DNA of 64,000 bases, taken from assembly GCA_048296855.1 (NCBI GenBank), contig CP182631.1; one strand, given 5' to 3'. Shown piece by piece: positions 52,780 through 61,872 of the stretch; the stretch's first letter is position 1, and each line of letters starts with the position of its first letter. The notes under the pieces were generated by a model that saw only the letters and a program-made list of their open reading frames with translations, was not told where the DNA came from and made no database searches. Made by a program: the position numbers and the translations under genes. The DNA is from Pseudocolwellia sp048296855 (GTDB lineage: Bacteria; Pseudomonadota; Gammaproteobacteria; Enterobacterales; Alteromonadaceae).

Positions 52780-53787
52780 ATGTCATCTCTCAATAAAAGC
52801 ATCTCAGTTATAGGAGCAGGCTCTTACGGCACTGCTCTTGCTGTTTCACTAGCACGTAATGGGCATCAAACCACTTTATGGGCTCGTGATCATGCACATA
52901 TAATTGAAATGAAGAGAACAAGGGAGAATCATAAATACCTCCCGGATTGTTTTTTTCCTGAGTCTTTAATTTTAGAGAGCGATTTAGAGAAAACCGTTCG
53001 TTCAAGTGCAAATATCCTTATTGTTGTTCCAAGTCATGCATTTGCTGATACATTGAAACAAATAAAACCTTACCTTGATAAATTTTCTCGTGTAGCTTGG
53101 GCTACAAAAGGTTTAGAGCCAGATACAGGACGTCTTCTACAAGATGTAGCTCGTGAAGTATTAGGTGATAAAATCTCTTTAGCTGTTTTATCTGGGCCAA
53201 CTTTTGCCAGAGAAATGGCTATGGGATTACCAACAGCAATTTCAGTTTCTTCAACAGACGACGAGTTTGTTAAAGACATTTCTAACTTACTTCACTGTGA
53301 AAAAACATTCCGCGTATACAGTAATAATGACTTTATTGGTGTTCAACTGGGTGGAGCAGTAAAAAATGTTATTGCTATTGGCGCAGGTATGGCTGATGGC
53401 ATAGGTTTTGGAGCTAATGCTCGAACTGCACTCATCACTCGTGGGTTAGTTGAAATGACTCGGCTTGGCACAGCGCTTGGTGCTGAAGCTAATACTTTTA
53501 TGGGAATGGCAGGTTTAGGTGACTTAGTATTGACCTGTACTGATGATCAATCAAGAAACCGACGTTTTGGTTTAGCCCTTGGTAGAGGCATTGATACTGA
53601 GCAGGCGATGAAAGATATTGGCCAAGTGGTTGAAGGTTATAGAAATACTCATGAAGTATATATGTTGGCGAAACGAATGAATGTTGAAATGCCAATCGTA
53701 GAGCAAGTTTATCAAGTACTATACTGTGATAAACCTGCAAAAATAGCCGCTGCTGATTTACTTTCGCGAGAGCGCACTTATGAATAA
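52780..53787 (+). CDS. gpsA: NAD(P)-dependent glycerol-3-phosphate dehydrogenase
   Basis: A 335-residue dehydrogenase of full length. The Rossmann GxGxxG is ISVIGAGSYGTALAVSLARN, the catalytic lysine lies in WATKGLEPDTG, and the second domain has GPTFAREMAMGLPTA and LGGAVKNVIAIGAGMADGIG. It makes sn-glycerol-3-phosphate for phospholipid synthesis. It starts 5 bases after secB. cysE, often next to gpsA elsewhere, is absent here. Confidence 0.97.
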   Translation: MSSLNKSISVIGAGSYGTALAVSLARNGHQTTLWARDHAHIIEMKRTRENHKYLPDCFFPESLILESDLEKTVRSSANILIVVPSHAFADTLKQIKPYLDKFSRVAWATKGLEPDTGRLLQDVAREVLGDKISLAVLSGPTFAREMAMGLPTAISVSSTDDEFVKDISNLLHCEKTFRVYSNNDFIGVQLGGAVKNVIAIGAGMADGIGFGANARTALITRGLVEMTRLGTALGAEANTFMGMAGLGDLVLTCTDDQSRNRRFGLALGRGIDTEQAMKDIGQVVEGYRNTHEVYMLAKRMNVEMPIVEQVYQVLYCDKPAKIAAADLLSRERTYE

Positions 53788-53802
53788 TTGTATATGAGAG
53801 AT

Positions 53803-54267
53803 TTATACAGCATTTGGAAAGCCTAGTTGTCTCCAAGCATCATATACAATTACCGCGGTTGCGTTTGATAAGTTCATACTTCTACTACCTTCTAGCATAG
53901 GTATGCGTATCTTATTTTGATCAGGTATTTGCTGTCTTACCTCTTCGGGTAATCCGCTAGTTTCAGAGCCAAAAAGCAAATAATCTCCTTTCGTAAACTT
54001 TACATCACCATAATAGTTATCTGTTTTAGTGGTTATTGCTAATATTCGTTTGGGGTTTTCTGTCGCTAAAAAGTCTTCAAAACTTGCGTGCCGTTTAGTT
54101 GCTGCAAACTCATGATAATCTAAACCTGCACGCCTTAGTTTTTTATCATCAAAATCAAACCCTAAAGGCTCAATTAAATGTAATCGAAAACCTGAGTTTG
54201 CACATAAGCGGATAATATTCCCAGTATTCGGTGGGATTTGTGGTTGAAAAAGTACAACGTCTAACAT
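53803..54267 (-). CDS. trmL: tRNA (cytidine/uridine-2'-O-)-methyltransferase TrmL
   Basis: 154 residues from the ATG at 54267 (MLDVVLFQPQIPPNTGNIIR, matching the usual family start); a frame from 54309 would add 14 unlike residues. The SPOUT knot is seen in YLLFGSETSGLPEEVRQQIP and IRIPMLEGSRSMNLSNATAV. TrmL methylates the 2'-O of the wobble base in tRNA-Leu isoacceptors. It is convergent with gpsA, 15 bases apart, and divergent from fieF. Confidence 0.93.
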   Translation of the reverse strand: MLDVVLFQPQIPPNTGNIIRLCANSGFRLHLIEPLGFDFDDKKLRRAGLDYHEFAATKRHASFEDFLATENPKRILAITTKTDNYYGDVKFTKGDYLLFGSETSGLPEEVRQQIPDQNKIRIPMLEGSRSMNLSNATAVIVYDAWRQLGFPNAV

Positions 54268-54396
54268 GCTAAAGCTCTTTATTTTGTCTAATATATTAAT
54301 TATACGCATCTTACTCGTATTGCTAAAAGATATTTAACTTTAGTCGCATATATTAATTTATAATTAGGCTATTGGGCCAAGAAGTAGGGACTTATT

Positions 54397-55284
54397 TTGG
54401 ATACAGTAACTCACGATAAAAAGTATAATGCTTTAGTGAAAATTGCAGCATACAGTGCAACAAGTGCCGCTTTGCTGCTGGTGATTATAAAGTTGTATGC
54501 TTGGTTTATTACCGATGCAAGCTCTATGTTGGCATCAACAACCGACTCTTTACTCGATCTTTTTGCGTCACTGATGAATGTGGTTATTTTGCGTTATGCG
54601 CTTGCTCCTGCAGATAATGAGCATAGATTTGGGCATGGAAAAGCAGAAAGTTTAGCAGGGTTAGTCCAATCAGCTTTTGTTATGGGGTCTGCTTTACTGC
54701 TTGTCTTTCATGGTGTAGGACGAATGATCACACCACAAGCCATAATTCGTTCCGATGTAGGTATAGGAGTTACTATTGCAGCCATCATTGTAACTTTGTG
54801 CTTAGTTGTTATTCAAAAATTTGTAATTAATAAAACTCAATCGGTTGCTATAAGTGCCGATGCTCTTCATTACCAATCAGATTTAATCCTTAATATTGGT
54901 GTGTTATTAGCCTTATTTTTGAGCCAAAGTATATGGAAGAATGCAGATGGTTTTTTTACCATTTTAGTTGGGTTGTTTTTATTATGGGGGGCTGGGAAAA
55001 TAGTGTGGTTAAGTGTATATCACTTAATGGATCACGAGCTTACAGCAGATGAACAAAATATTATTACGAATATTGTTGTTAATCATAAAAAAACGTATGG
55101 TTTGCATGACCTAAGAACTCGACAAGCCGGGCCTGTAAAGTTTATTCAATTTCATTTAGAGCTAGATGATAACTTATCTTTATTTGAAGCTCATGCTATA
55201 GGAGAGTTAATAGAAAAAGAAATAGAGGAAGAATTATCACCGTGTGAAGTCTTTATTCATCATGATCCTAAATCAGTCGTTTAA
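54397..55284 (+). CDS. fieF: Cation diffusion facilitator (FieF-like divalent metal transporter)
   Basis: A 295-residue cation diffusion facilitator with six predicted membrane segments and a C-terminal cytoplasmic domain. Metal-site residues occur in ASTTDSLLDLFASLMN, NEHRFGHGKAESLAGL, and ISADALHYQSDLILNIG. It exports divalent metals such as Zn or Fe. The start is a TTG at 54397, with GTAGGGA upstream. Its last four bases overlap the convergent hydrolase gene. Confidence 0.9.
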   Translation: MDTVTHDKKYNALVKIAAYSATSAALLLVIIKLYAWFITDASSMLASTTDSLLDLFASLMNVVILRYALAPADNEHRFGHGKAESLAGLVQSAFVMGSALLLVFHGVGRMITPQAIIRSDVGIGVTIAAIIVTLCLVVIQKFVINKTQSVAISADALHYQSDLILNIGVLLALFLSQSIWKNADGFFTILVGLFLLWGAGKIVWLSVYHLMDHELTADEQNIITNIVVNHKKTYGLHDLRTRQAGPVKFIQFHLELDDNLSLFEAHAIGELIEKEIEEELSPCEVFIHHDPKSVV

Positions 55285-56267
55285 GACTCGAAAAACTGTA
55301 GTGTTTTTGTGATGACTTGAGTTCTTATCTCATCTGTTTCAAATAATAGCTCATGCCAAGCGCCTTCAATAACTATAGGTGTTTTGGCGCTTAATTGAGG
55401 AGCGAGCTGATTTAATTCATCGCAAAATAAATTTTGCTTTTTATTATCTACAATATTGTCATTACCTGCCTGAAATACACATAAAGGTGTATGGATTTTA
55501 TCTAAATTTGAGAAAATATTATGCTCTGCTTTCAGTGCTTCACTGAGCCAATGTATAGTGACACCACCGAGTTGAATACTTGTTTCTTCTTCATATAAAT
55601 TAATGGTCTTCTGATAACGTTTTTTGCAATGAGTAAGTTGGTTATCATAAAAAGGTTTAGCTTTATACCTTGATAAACCTATAAAAAACCAAGGTTCATT
55701 TGAGAATATGTGGTTAATGACTCTACCTATATTTACGATAAAGCTCGCAAGAAAGTGAGGTAGAATACCCGTATTTATAGCTATCATTGGGGACAGTAAA
55801 ACTGCTTTTTTAACCACTTGAGGAAAAAGTTGAAACATTCTTAATGATATTGCGCAGCCCATTGAATGAGCTAATAAATAAGGGGCTGAATCCACAGATG
55901 CGGGATTTACAATGGTGGTTATAAATTGATATAAATCGTGGGCATAATCATCAAAATCTTCAATATAACCTTTATGAGTATTGATGAGCATACGCTCTGA
56001 TAGACCTTGTCCCCTATGATCTAAAATAAAAACACTATAACCCTGTTGGTAAAGTTCAAAAATGGTTTCTTTATACTTCAAATAACTCTCTGAACGACCA
56101 GAAGCAATTACAATTACAGGCGCTCCTATCTTGTTAAAGAAATGAGCATAATGAAGAGTGAGATTATTTTTCCCTATAAAAGATTGAAACTCTCCTTGAG
56201 ACCAAAAGGCTTCTTGTTCATGTGCAGAGGTATCATTTTTGTGCAACTTATTCTTAGAGGATGTCAT
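55281..56267 (-). CDS. pldB: Alpha/beta hydrolase, lysophospholipase PldB-like
   Basis: A 328-residue alpha/beta hydrolase of the monoglyceride-lipase/PldB type. The nucleophile elbow is in YLLAHSMGCAISLRMF (GxSxG as HSMG), an oxyanion region DHRGQGLSERM is nearby and a late DNIVDNKKQ and AWHELLFE supply acid and histidine. It probably cleaves lysophospholipids or monoacylglycerols. Its end overlaps fieF by four bases. Gene name by resemblance only. Confidence 0.82.
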   Translation of the reverse strand: MTSSKNKLHKNDTSAHEQEAFWSQGEFQSFIGKNNLTLHYAHFFNKIGAPVIVIASGRSESYLKYKETIFELYQQGYSVFILDHRGQGLSERMLINTHKGYIEDFDDYAHDLYQFITTIVNPASVDSAPYLLAHSMGCAISLRMFQLFPQVVKKAVLLSPMIAINTGILPHFLASFIVNIGRVINHIFSNEPWFFIGLSRYKAKPFYDNQLTHCKKRYQKTINLYEEETSIQLGGVTIHWLSEALKAEHNIFSNLDKIHTPLCVFQAGNDNIVDNKKQNLFCDELNQLAPQLSAKTPIVIEGAWHELLFETDEIRTQVITKTLQFFES

Positions 56268-56602
56268 TTATACCATTAATCCTTTATATATTAAGTGGTC
56301 AAGTAATATAGTAACGAATGCATTTATATCACAAAGTTGAGTTCGCACTTAAATTTCACTTTTTTCAGGATTGTATTCTAATACATTCAGTAAAACATTA
56401 TTAAAGGCGTTGGACAACAGATTGGGAGTTGATTCTATGATGTATTGATTATTTTCTACAATTATCATTTACCATTCTTTAGATGTTCTAAGTTAGGCAT
56501 TTCAGTTAGGTTTATCTTTATTCTGATAGAGGAAGAGAGGTTACTAAAAAAGCAATGAATGATAATAATTAAGAGCAATTTTTTATTTAAACTATTAGAT
56601 AT
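56268..56602. other. Gene-free stretch before the M56 peptidase
   Basis: 335 bases without a credible frame on either strand. It separates the PldB-like gene from the end of the M56 gene, both minus strand. No clear terminator stem or repeat was seen. Confidence 0.5.
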
Positions 56603-58432
56603 CTATTTGTGTAAGCTGAAAGAAAAAATTTTAGACATTTTACTATTAATTGCTTCACCATTATTTTGTGCTGGCTTAAAGCGCCACTTTTCAATGGCTG
56701 AACGCACTGATGTCTTAAAGTAATTTATTTTATGTTTTACAGATGGAAAAATAATATCTGTTACATTACCTTTTTTATCTATTGTGAAGTCCACTTTAAC
56801 TTCTAGTTCAATACCTTTACGCTTAGCTGTATAGGGGTATTTAGGGGGGACAGAATATATTAGCTCTGCTTCGGAAGATAGTTTAGTACTCTTTGTATAG
56901 AGGTTTGATGCACTATTTATATCTACTTTTCTAGCAGGTAATCTAGGTTCTTTATGGCTAGGTTCTTTCGCAAATTCTATTAATTGTTCAGAATAAGAGT
57001 TTTTGGTTAGTGATGTATTTTTGCTTGAATCTGTATTATCAAAAGCTATTTCGGAAATAGATTTCTTACTGGTATTGGTATATTTACCAATAGTAGATGT
57101 TTCTATTTTTGCTAATTTATCCTCAATTTCATCAGCAGGCGATTGAGTTGTTATTTCTGATTCCTGTTTATTATTTGAAATGGTTATGTTTTTTTTAGCC
57201 TTTGGTTGAATTTTCTTTTTTTGTTCAATAATTATATTATTAATTTCTTCAACATGTTCAGTGATCTGCTGTGGTGGAACTATTTTCTTGTGTTTTATAA
57301 TGTGATTTTGTTCATTTGGAATAGAAATAGGGAGCCTTGTATTAAATAGTTCTTTTGTATCTAATACTTCAGTTTTATTCGTATAACTAGGTGAATTAAG
57401 CTCTATTTCAAATTGTGTAATAAGTTGCTGTGATGAAATAAAAAGTATGACCGACAATATAGTTAAAGATGCAAACCACTTACTTGCTTGATTACTTGAA
57501 GCGCAATGATGCTCGTTGACTAACCGTAGTACTCTTTGCGTAAGATCTCCACCAGAAGCAGCCATTGCCATATTGGGTATAGAATGATGTCGGTGTTTAT
57601 TACACAGAGAGGCTGTATCAGCAAGAGTGTGGGCATATGCTATTGGGTTACCACAATGCCTAACAGCAATATCATCACTACAATATTCTCTTTCATTGCG
57701 CATTTGGTTTGAAACCCATAATACACAAGGATGGAAAAACAAAATAATTTCTACGATAGATTGAATAAAGTTCACAAAATAATCATATCTACGAATATGT
57801 GCTAATTCATGTAGCATTAACATATCTAATTGGGTAGGTGTAAGTCCGGTTAACATGCTTACAGGTATTAATACGATAGGTTTTATCCAGCCTATTGCCA
57901 TAGGTACCGAAGTATTTAACGAGATCATTAAAGAGGGGGCTTTTTTTATACCTATTTGTTGAGATAGATTCTGAAAGCGAGTAAATAAATCTTCATCAGG
58001 TATTAAGGTATCTTGTTTAGGTAATTGATTTACAGAGTATAACTCGAATATCAACTTTAGAGATAAAACCGATATAACAGATAGCCAAGTAACGGTTAAG
58101 TAAGGTAAATAGTCTACAGCATTGGAATACCACTCACTTTCTGATGATATTATTTGAGTAAACTCGAAGCCAGTTATAGGGTTTTGTGATAAGTTTTGAG
58201 TTAACTGTAGATAATCAGGTTTAAAAATAATAAAGAAAGTCATCAGAGGCAATAGCAGGTTTAATATCATTGCTGCTGACGAAAAGGCGTACCTCAATTG
58301 TGACTTTTGATTTGGAGTAAAAACTAATGCGGTTTTTAAGGCAAGTGCAACGAGTACTCCTTGCCATAAAAAATGGATAAGAGTAAGTGCTATGCTATAT
58401 ATCAGTGGGCTGTTTAAAAAGCTTTCCTGCAT
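56603..58432 (-). CDS. M56-family (BlaR1-like) metallopeptidase with C-terminal TonB domain
   Basis: A 609-residue membrane protein. Membrane segments lie near 12-35, 52-72, 112-132 and 315-333. The M56 zinc motif is LMLHELAHIRRYD, with H208, E209 and H212. A low-complexity linker (about 380-500) is rich in K, S and E. The end (about 525-609) is TonB-like: YPYTAKRKGIELEVKVDFTI, ending WRFKPAQ. It lacks a penicillin-binding sensor domain, so it is not a typical BlaR1. It is in an operon with the BlaI-type repressor gene (19 bases apart). Ligand unknown. Confidence 0.85.
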   Translation of the reverse strand: MQESFLNSPLIYSIALTLIHFLWQGVLVALALKTALVFTPNQKSQLRYAFSSAAMILNLLLPLMTFFIIFKPDYLQLTQNLSQNPITGFEFTQIISSESEWYSNAVDYLPYLTVTWLSVISVLSLKLIFELYSVNQLPKQDTLIPDEDLFTRFQNLSQQIGIKKAPSLMISLNTSVPMAIGWIKPIVLIPVSMLTGLTPTQLDMLMLHELAHIRRYDYFVNFIQSIVEIILFFHPCVLWVSNQMRNEREYCSDDIAVRHCGNPIAYAHTLADTASLCNKHRHHSIPNMAMAASGGDLTQRVLRLVNEHHCASSNQASKWFASLTILSVILFISSQQLITQFEIELNSPSYTNKTEVLDTKELFNTRLPISIPNEQNHIIKHKKIVPPQQITEHVEEINNIIIEQKKKIQPKAKKNITISNNKQESEITTQSPADEIEDKLAKIETSTIGKYTNTSKKSISEIAFDNTDSSKNTSLTKNSYSEQLIEFAKEPSHKEPRLPARKVDINSASNLYTKSTKLSSEAELIYSVPPKYPYTAKRKGIELEVKVDFTIDKKGNVTDIIFPSVKHKINYFKTSVRSAIEKWRFKPAQNNGEAINSKMSKIFSFSLHK

Positions 58433-58451
58433 TACACTTCCGTTAAATTGA

Positions 58452-58835
58452 TTATTGTTCTTCTAATTTATTAAGTAATTTCCGAATATCAGCGATTTCT
58501 TCACTACTTGTTGAATCATCTAAAGCTCGCATAACAAGTTTAGATGTAGAGCCTCCAAATGCTTTAGAGACTAAATCTTTTAATAAAGATGATTGCGTTT
58601 GCATTTCACTATTTGCAGCAGCATATACATGTGCTCTATTACTTTCATCACGAATAACCAACGCTTTTTCATGCATAATTTGTAATATTTTTAAAACAGT
58701 TGTATACCCAGTGTTTTGAGTGCTGCTGAGGTGATCATGAATCTGTCTTACTGTTGCTGGCCCTAATTGCCATAAAATATTTAAAAGTGTTAGTTCTGCT
58801 TCAGTAGGCTTGAGACCAGACTTACTACGACTCAT
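58452..58835 (-). CDS. BlaI/MecI-family transcriptional repressor
   Basis: 127 residues from the ATG at 58835, with GAGG upstream; a longer frame to 58940 adds 35 unlike residues. The winged-helix domain has LKPTEAELTLLNILWQLGPA, DHLSSTQNTGYTTVLKILQI, and a dimerising C-terminus LRKLLNKLEEQ. BlaI-type repressors bind operators until cleaved by the partner M56 protease. The partner gene follows, so the pair is probably self-regulating. Confidence 0.9.
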   Translation of the reverse strand: MSRSKSGLKPTEAELTLLNILWQLGPATVRQIHDHLSSTQNTGYTTVLKILQIMHEKALVIRDESNRAHVYAAANSEMQTQSSLLKDLVSKAFGGSTSKLVMRALDDSTSSEEIADIRKLLNKLEEQ

Positions 58836-58866
58836 TGAATTTCCTCGAAATTTAAAATAGATACTA

Positions 58867-58882
58867 AGTTTTACAGTAAACT
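58867..58882 (-). promoter_or_regulatory. Possible operator upstream of the BlaI-type gene
   Basis: AGTTTTACAGTAAACT has AGTTT and AAACT arms around six bases, 31 bases upstream of the repressor start. BlaI-family repressors bind dyad operators here in other bacteria. The match is modest, so this is a suggestion only. Confidence 0.3.
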
Positions 58883-59046
58883 CATATCCTCTAATCCTAT
58901 CTCTTGTTGCTAAAATGAGCAACAAAAAAGTATTAAACAATATTATTGCTTATGGTAATTAAGTAGCATTTTTGTTGTTTATTGCTATTTATTTACGCAA
59001 TTCTTTATTTACGATGTGATTATTTATATACATTTTTACATATAAG

Positions 59047-59949
59047 TTAACTACAAATGTCCGCGTAATGTTCGCCCAGTCGCGTTACGGTTTCTGGTCC
59101 TGCTGATTTATTGAACTCAATCATATTAGGAGAAAAGGTTGAAACGACGGTAGAGCCAAGTTTAAACCGACCCATTTCATCGCCTTTTTTTAGGTGAATG
59201 GCGTCAACGCCTGCTGCAGGATAATTCCAAGTAAATACATCTTTACCTGCCGGAGGAGTTATAGTTCCTGCCCATATTGTTTCTATACTAGCAACAATGG
59301 TAGCGCCGACTAATACCATGGCAAGTGAGCCATGTTCAGTATCAAAAATAGTGACTACTCTTTCATTTCTAGCAAATAAGTCAGGTACGTTTTGAGCCGT
59401 AAGAGGGTTTACCGAAAACAAATCGCCAGGCACATATATCATTTTTCTTAATGTTGCTGCCATTGGCATATGAATACGGTGATAATCTTTAGGCGCCAAA
59501 TAAATGCATGAAAACTTACCGTTCTCGAAAGGTTTAGCATCATTTACATCACCACCTAATAAACTCGTTAAACTATAATTAAAGCCTTTTGCTTGTATTA
59601 GCTGACCTTGTTCAATATCACCTTGTTGGCTTATTGCACCATCTACAGGATAACAAAGGGTGTTGCTGTTGTTATCAATATCACGAGCACCGTCTTCCAA
59701 TTCACGAGTGAAAAAATCATTAAAGGTTTCAAAGTCTTCTGCATTTTTTAATTTAGCTTCGCTCATGTTAATGTCGTAAGCTTTTATAAACCATTTAATG
59801 GCTTTAGTGGTTAACCAACCCGCTTTTGCGGCTGCGAATTTTCCAACTAAACGCGAAATAGCATGCTTAGGCATTATGTATTGAAGTGCTATTTTTATTC
59901 TATCAATGATCACAGGTTTTCCTTTCAATATAGTATTTTTTTTACTCAA
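59047..59949 (-). CDS. psd: Phosphatidylserine decarboxylase proenzyme
   Basis: A 300-residue proenzyme. The self-cleavage site is KLGSTVVSTF, where the G-S bond gives the pyruvoyl group. Other blocks are PVDGAISQQGDIEQGQLIQA, KDYHRIHMPM and RNERVVTIFDTEHGSLAMVL. It makes phosphatidylethanolamine in the inner membrane. Its start overlaps the rsgA stop by four bases, so translation is coupled, as is usual in this order. Confidence 0.96.
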   Translation of the reverse strand: MSKKNTILKGKPVIIDRIKIALQYIMPKHAISRLVGKFAAAKAGWLTTKAIKWFIKAYDINMSEAKLKNAEDFETFNDFFTRELEDGARDIDNNSNTLCYPVDGAISQQGDIEQGQLIQAKGFNYSLTSLLGGDVNDAKPFENGKFSCIYLAPKDYHRIHMPMAATLRKMIYVPGDLFSVNPLTAQNVPDLFARNERVVTIFDTEHGSLAMVLVGATIVASIETIWAGTITPPAGKDVFTWNYPAAGVDAIHLKKGDEMGRFKLGSTVVSTFSPNMIEFNKSAGPETVTRLGEHYADICS

Positions 59950-60983
59950 TCGTTAAAACGAGAAGTTAGTGTGTTTTCGTCTAAACTGGCGAGTATTCTT
60001 TGAAAACTCGTCAATCTTTTTTTATGTATTTTTTGTTGTTCGGTCGCTTCAATCAGAGCACAGCCAGGATCGTTTTGATGTTTGCAATCTCTAAATTTAC
60101 AAGTGCCAATGTAATCTGAAAACTCTATAAAACCAGAGCAAACTTGTTCAGGTGTTAAATGCCATAAGCCAAACTCTCTTATACCTGGAGAGTCAATAAG
60201 ATCACCGCCATTATTAAAATGAAATAATCGGGCAACAGTTGTCGTATGCTGTCCTAATCCTGAGTTTTCAGAAACTTGTTTAGTTATTAATCCCAGCTCA
60301 GGCATTAAGCTATTGGTTAATGTCGACTTTCCTACGCCAGATTGTCCCACAAAAATACTAATGTTCTGATTGAGCTGCGCTTTTAAGGTATCTATACCTT
60401 CTTGTGTTTCATTACTTACGTAAAGTATTTGATACCCAATATCTTTATAGATGCTTAATTGTTTCTCAATGATGGTGCGGTTTGTATCATCAAATAAATC
60501 TGTTTTATTTAATACAATAATAGGTGTAATACCGGTTTGTTCGGCAGCCACTAAATATCGATCAATAATATCAGGATTAAATGCGGGTAAAACAGAAGAC
60601 ACAATAAGAATTTGAGTAATGTTAGCGGCAATGGGTTTTACACCGTCATATACATCAGGGCGGCTTAGTATAGAGGTTCGTTCATGCACAGCTTCAATAA
60701 CGCCAGTAATGCTATGTTTTGTTTCTTTGCCTAAACGCCATAACACTTTATCACCACAGACTAAAGATTTAACACTTCGACGAATATTACAACGATGGCA
60801 ATTTTGTTGTTCATCCTCTACATCGGCATGCTGACCAAATCGGCTGATAACAGTACCGGTTTGTGGTTCACCTAACTCATCATCTAGCCATTGTACGCTA
60901 TCCGTTTTTTTACTGAGTTTTTTATCCTGATTCGCATTAATGCGTCTAACCTGACCTTTAGTCAGTTTTCTACGTTTAGTCAC
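59946..60983 (-). CDS. rsgA: Ribosome small-subunit-dependent GTPase A
   Basis: A 345-residue circularly permuted GTPase. It has an N-terminal OB region, G4 LNKTDLF, G1 GQSGVGKSTLTNSLM, G3 DSPGIREFGL, and a C-terminal zinc knuckle CKFRDCKHQNDPGCAL. RsgA acts in late 30S maturation. It is divergent from orn by 153 bases and followed by psd with a four-base overlap. Confidence 0.96.
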   Translation of the reverse strand: MTKRRKLTKGQVRRINANQDKKLSKKTDSVQWLDDELGEPQTGTVISRFGQHADVEDEQQNCHRCNIRRSVKSLVCGDKVLWRLGKETKHSITGVIEAVHERTSILSRPDVYDGVKPIAANITQILIVSSVLPAFNPDIIDRYLVAAEQTGITPIIVLNKTDLFDDTNRTIIEKQLSIYKDIGYQILYVSNETQEGIDTLKAQLNQNISIFVGQSGVGKSTLTNSLMPELGLITKQVSENSGLGQHTTTVARLFHFNNGGDLIDSPGIREFGLWHLTPEQVCSGFIEFSDYIGTCKFRDCKHQNDPGCALIEATEQQKIHKKRLTSFQRILASLDENTLTSRFND

Positions 60984-61136
60984 GAGAAGTAATCATATTT
61001 TATTGCTTATTATTCGCTTAAAGGGTTTTAAACATTATTTGTTCTCACGTATTATACTTAAAAATAGTAATTCATCTAACCCTTGTCTGATCATTAATAA
61101 ATAATAAGTGAATTAGCATGGAACAAGGAAACATTT

Positions 61137-61682
61137 ATGGCGCGTAATGATACAAATTTAATTTGGCTTGATCTCGAAATGACAGGCCTAGAACCCGAAA
61201 CGGATGTGATTTTGGAAATAGCGAGTATCGTTACTGACAGTCAACTTAATATTTTGGCTGAAGGTCCTGTGTTTGCCATTCATCAGTCTAATGAAACCTT
61301 AGATAATATGAATCCATGGTGTATTGAACATCATGGACAATCAGGTTTAACAAAACGCTGTAAAGAAAGCACAACGGATATCGTGACTGCCACAGAAGAA
61401 ACCCTTAAATTTGTTGAACAATATGTACCAAAAGGCAAATCACCTATGTGTGGTAACAGTATTGGGCAAGATCGTCGTTTTATTAATAAATACATGCCTG
61501 ATTTCGAAGACTATTTTCATTATAGAAACTTAGATGTAAGTACAGTGAAAGAGCTTGCAAGACGTTGGAAGCCAGAAGTGCTAGATAAAGTAGTGAAAAC
61601 TGGAGCACATTTAGCAATGGATGATATTCGTGAATCCATTGCAGAACTTAAAGTTTATCAAGAACATTTTTTTAAGTTGTAA
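61137..61682 (+). CDS. orn: Oligoribonuclease
   Basis: A 181-residue DEDDh exoribonuclease: LIWLDLEMTGLEPETDVILE carries D and E of motif 1, GNSIGQDRRFINKYMP motif 2, and HLAMDDIRESI motif 3 with the catalytic H and D. It degrades 2-5 nt RNAs and pGpG to mononucleotides. AAGGAAA precedes the ATG. The orn-rsgA-psd arrangement is standard for gammaproteobacteria. Confidence 0.97.
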   Translation: MARNDTNLIWLDLEMTGLEPETDVILEIASIVTDSQLNILAEGPVFAIHQSNETLDNMNPWCIEHHGQSGLTKRCKESTTDIVTATEETLKFVEQYVPKGKSPMCGNSIGQDRRFINKYMPDFEDYFHYRNLDVSTVKELARRWKPEVLDKVVKTGAHLAMDDIRESIAELKVYQEHFFKL

Positions 61683-61719
61683 GGTTTTTAATTACTCATT
61701 TCACTTTGTTTTTAAAAAA

Positions 61720-61758
61720 AAGGCTGTAATGCAATTACTTCAATGAGGTTACAGCCTT
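61720..61758 (-). terminator. Stem-loop after orn, T-run on the minus strand
   Basis: AAGGCTGTAA (61720-61729) pairs with TTACAGCCTT (61749-61758) around 19 bases. Read on the minus strand it ends in a run of eight T, an intrinsic-terminator form; on the plus strand it is followed by CCTATC. No minus-strand gene ends here in the window, so its direction is unexplained. Confidence 0.45.
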
Positions 61759-61872
61759 CCTATCATATTAATAAACATTGATTCTTATCTGTATTTAAAT
61801 AAACTATGGCTCACAATAAATGAATTCAGAAGCGTATTTTATCTGTACGCATGAACAGAGAACTATATATTC

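Noticed and set aside
56603..58835. BlaR1/BlaI beta-lactam resistance system
   Set aside because: No penicillin-binding sensor domain and no beta-lactamase gene nearby.
61683..61872. tRNA genes after orn, as in many gammaproteobacteria
   Set aside because: No cloverleaf or TTC-arm/CCA-like sequence is seen; only a simple stem-loop.
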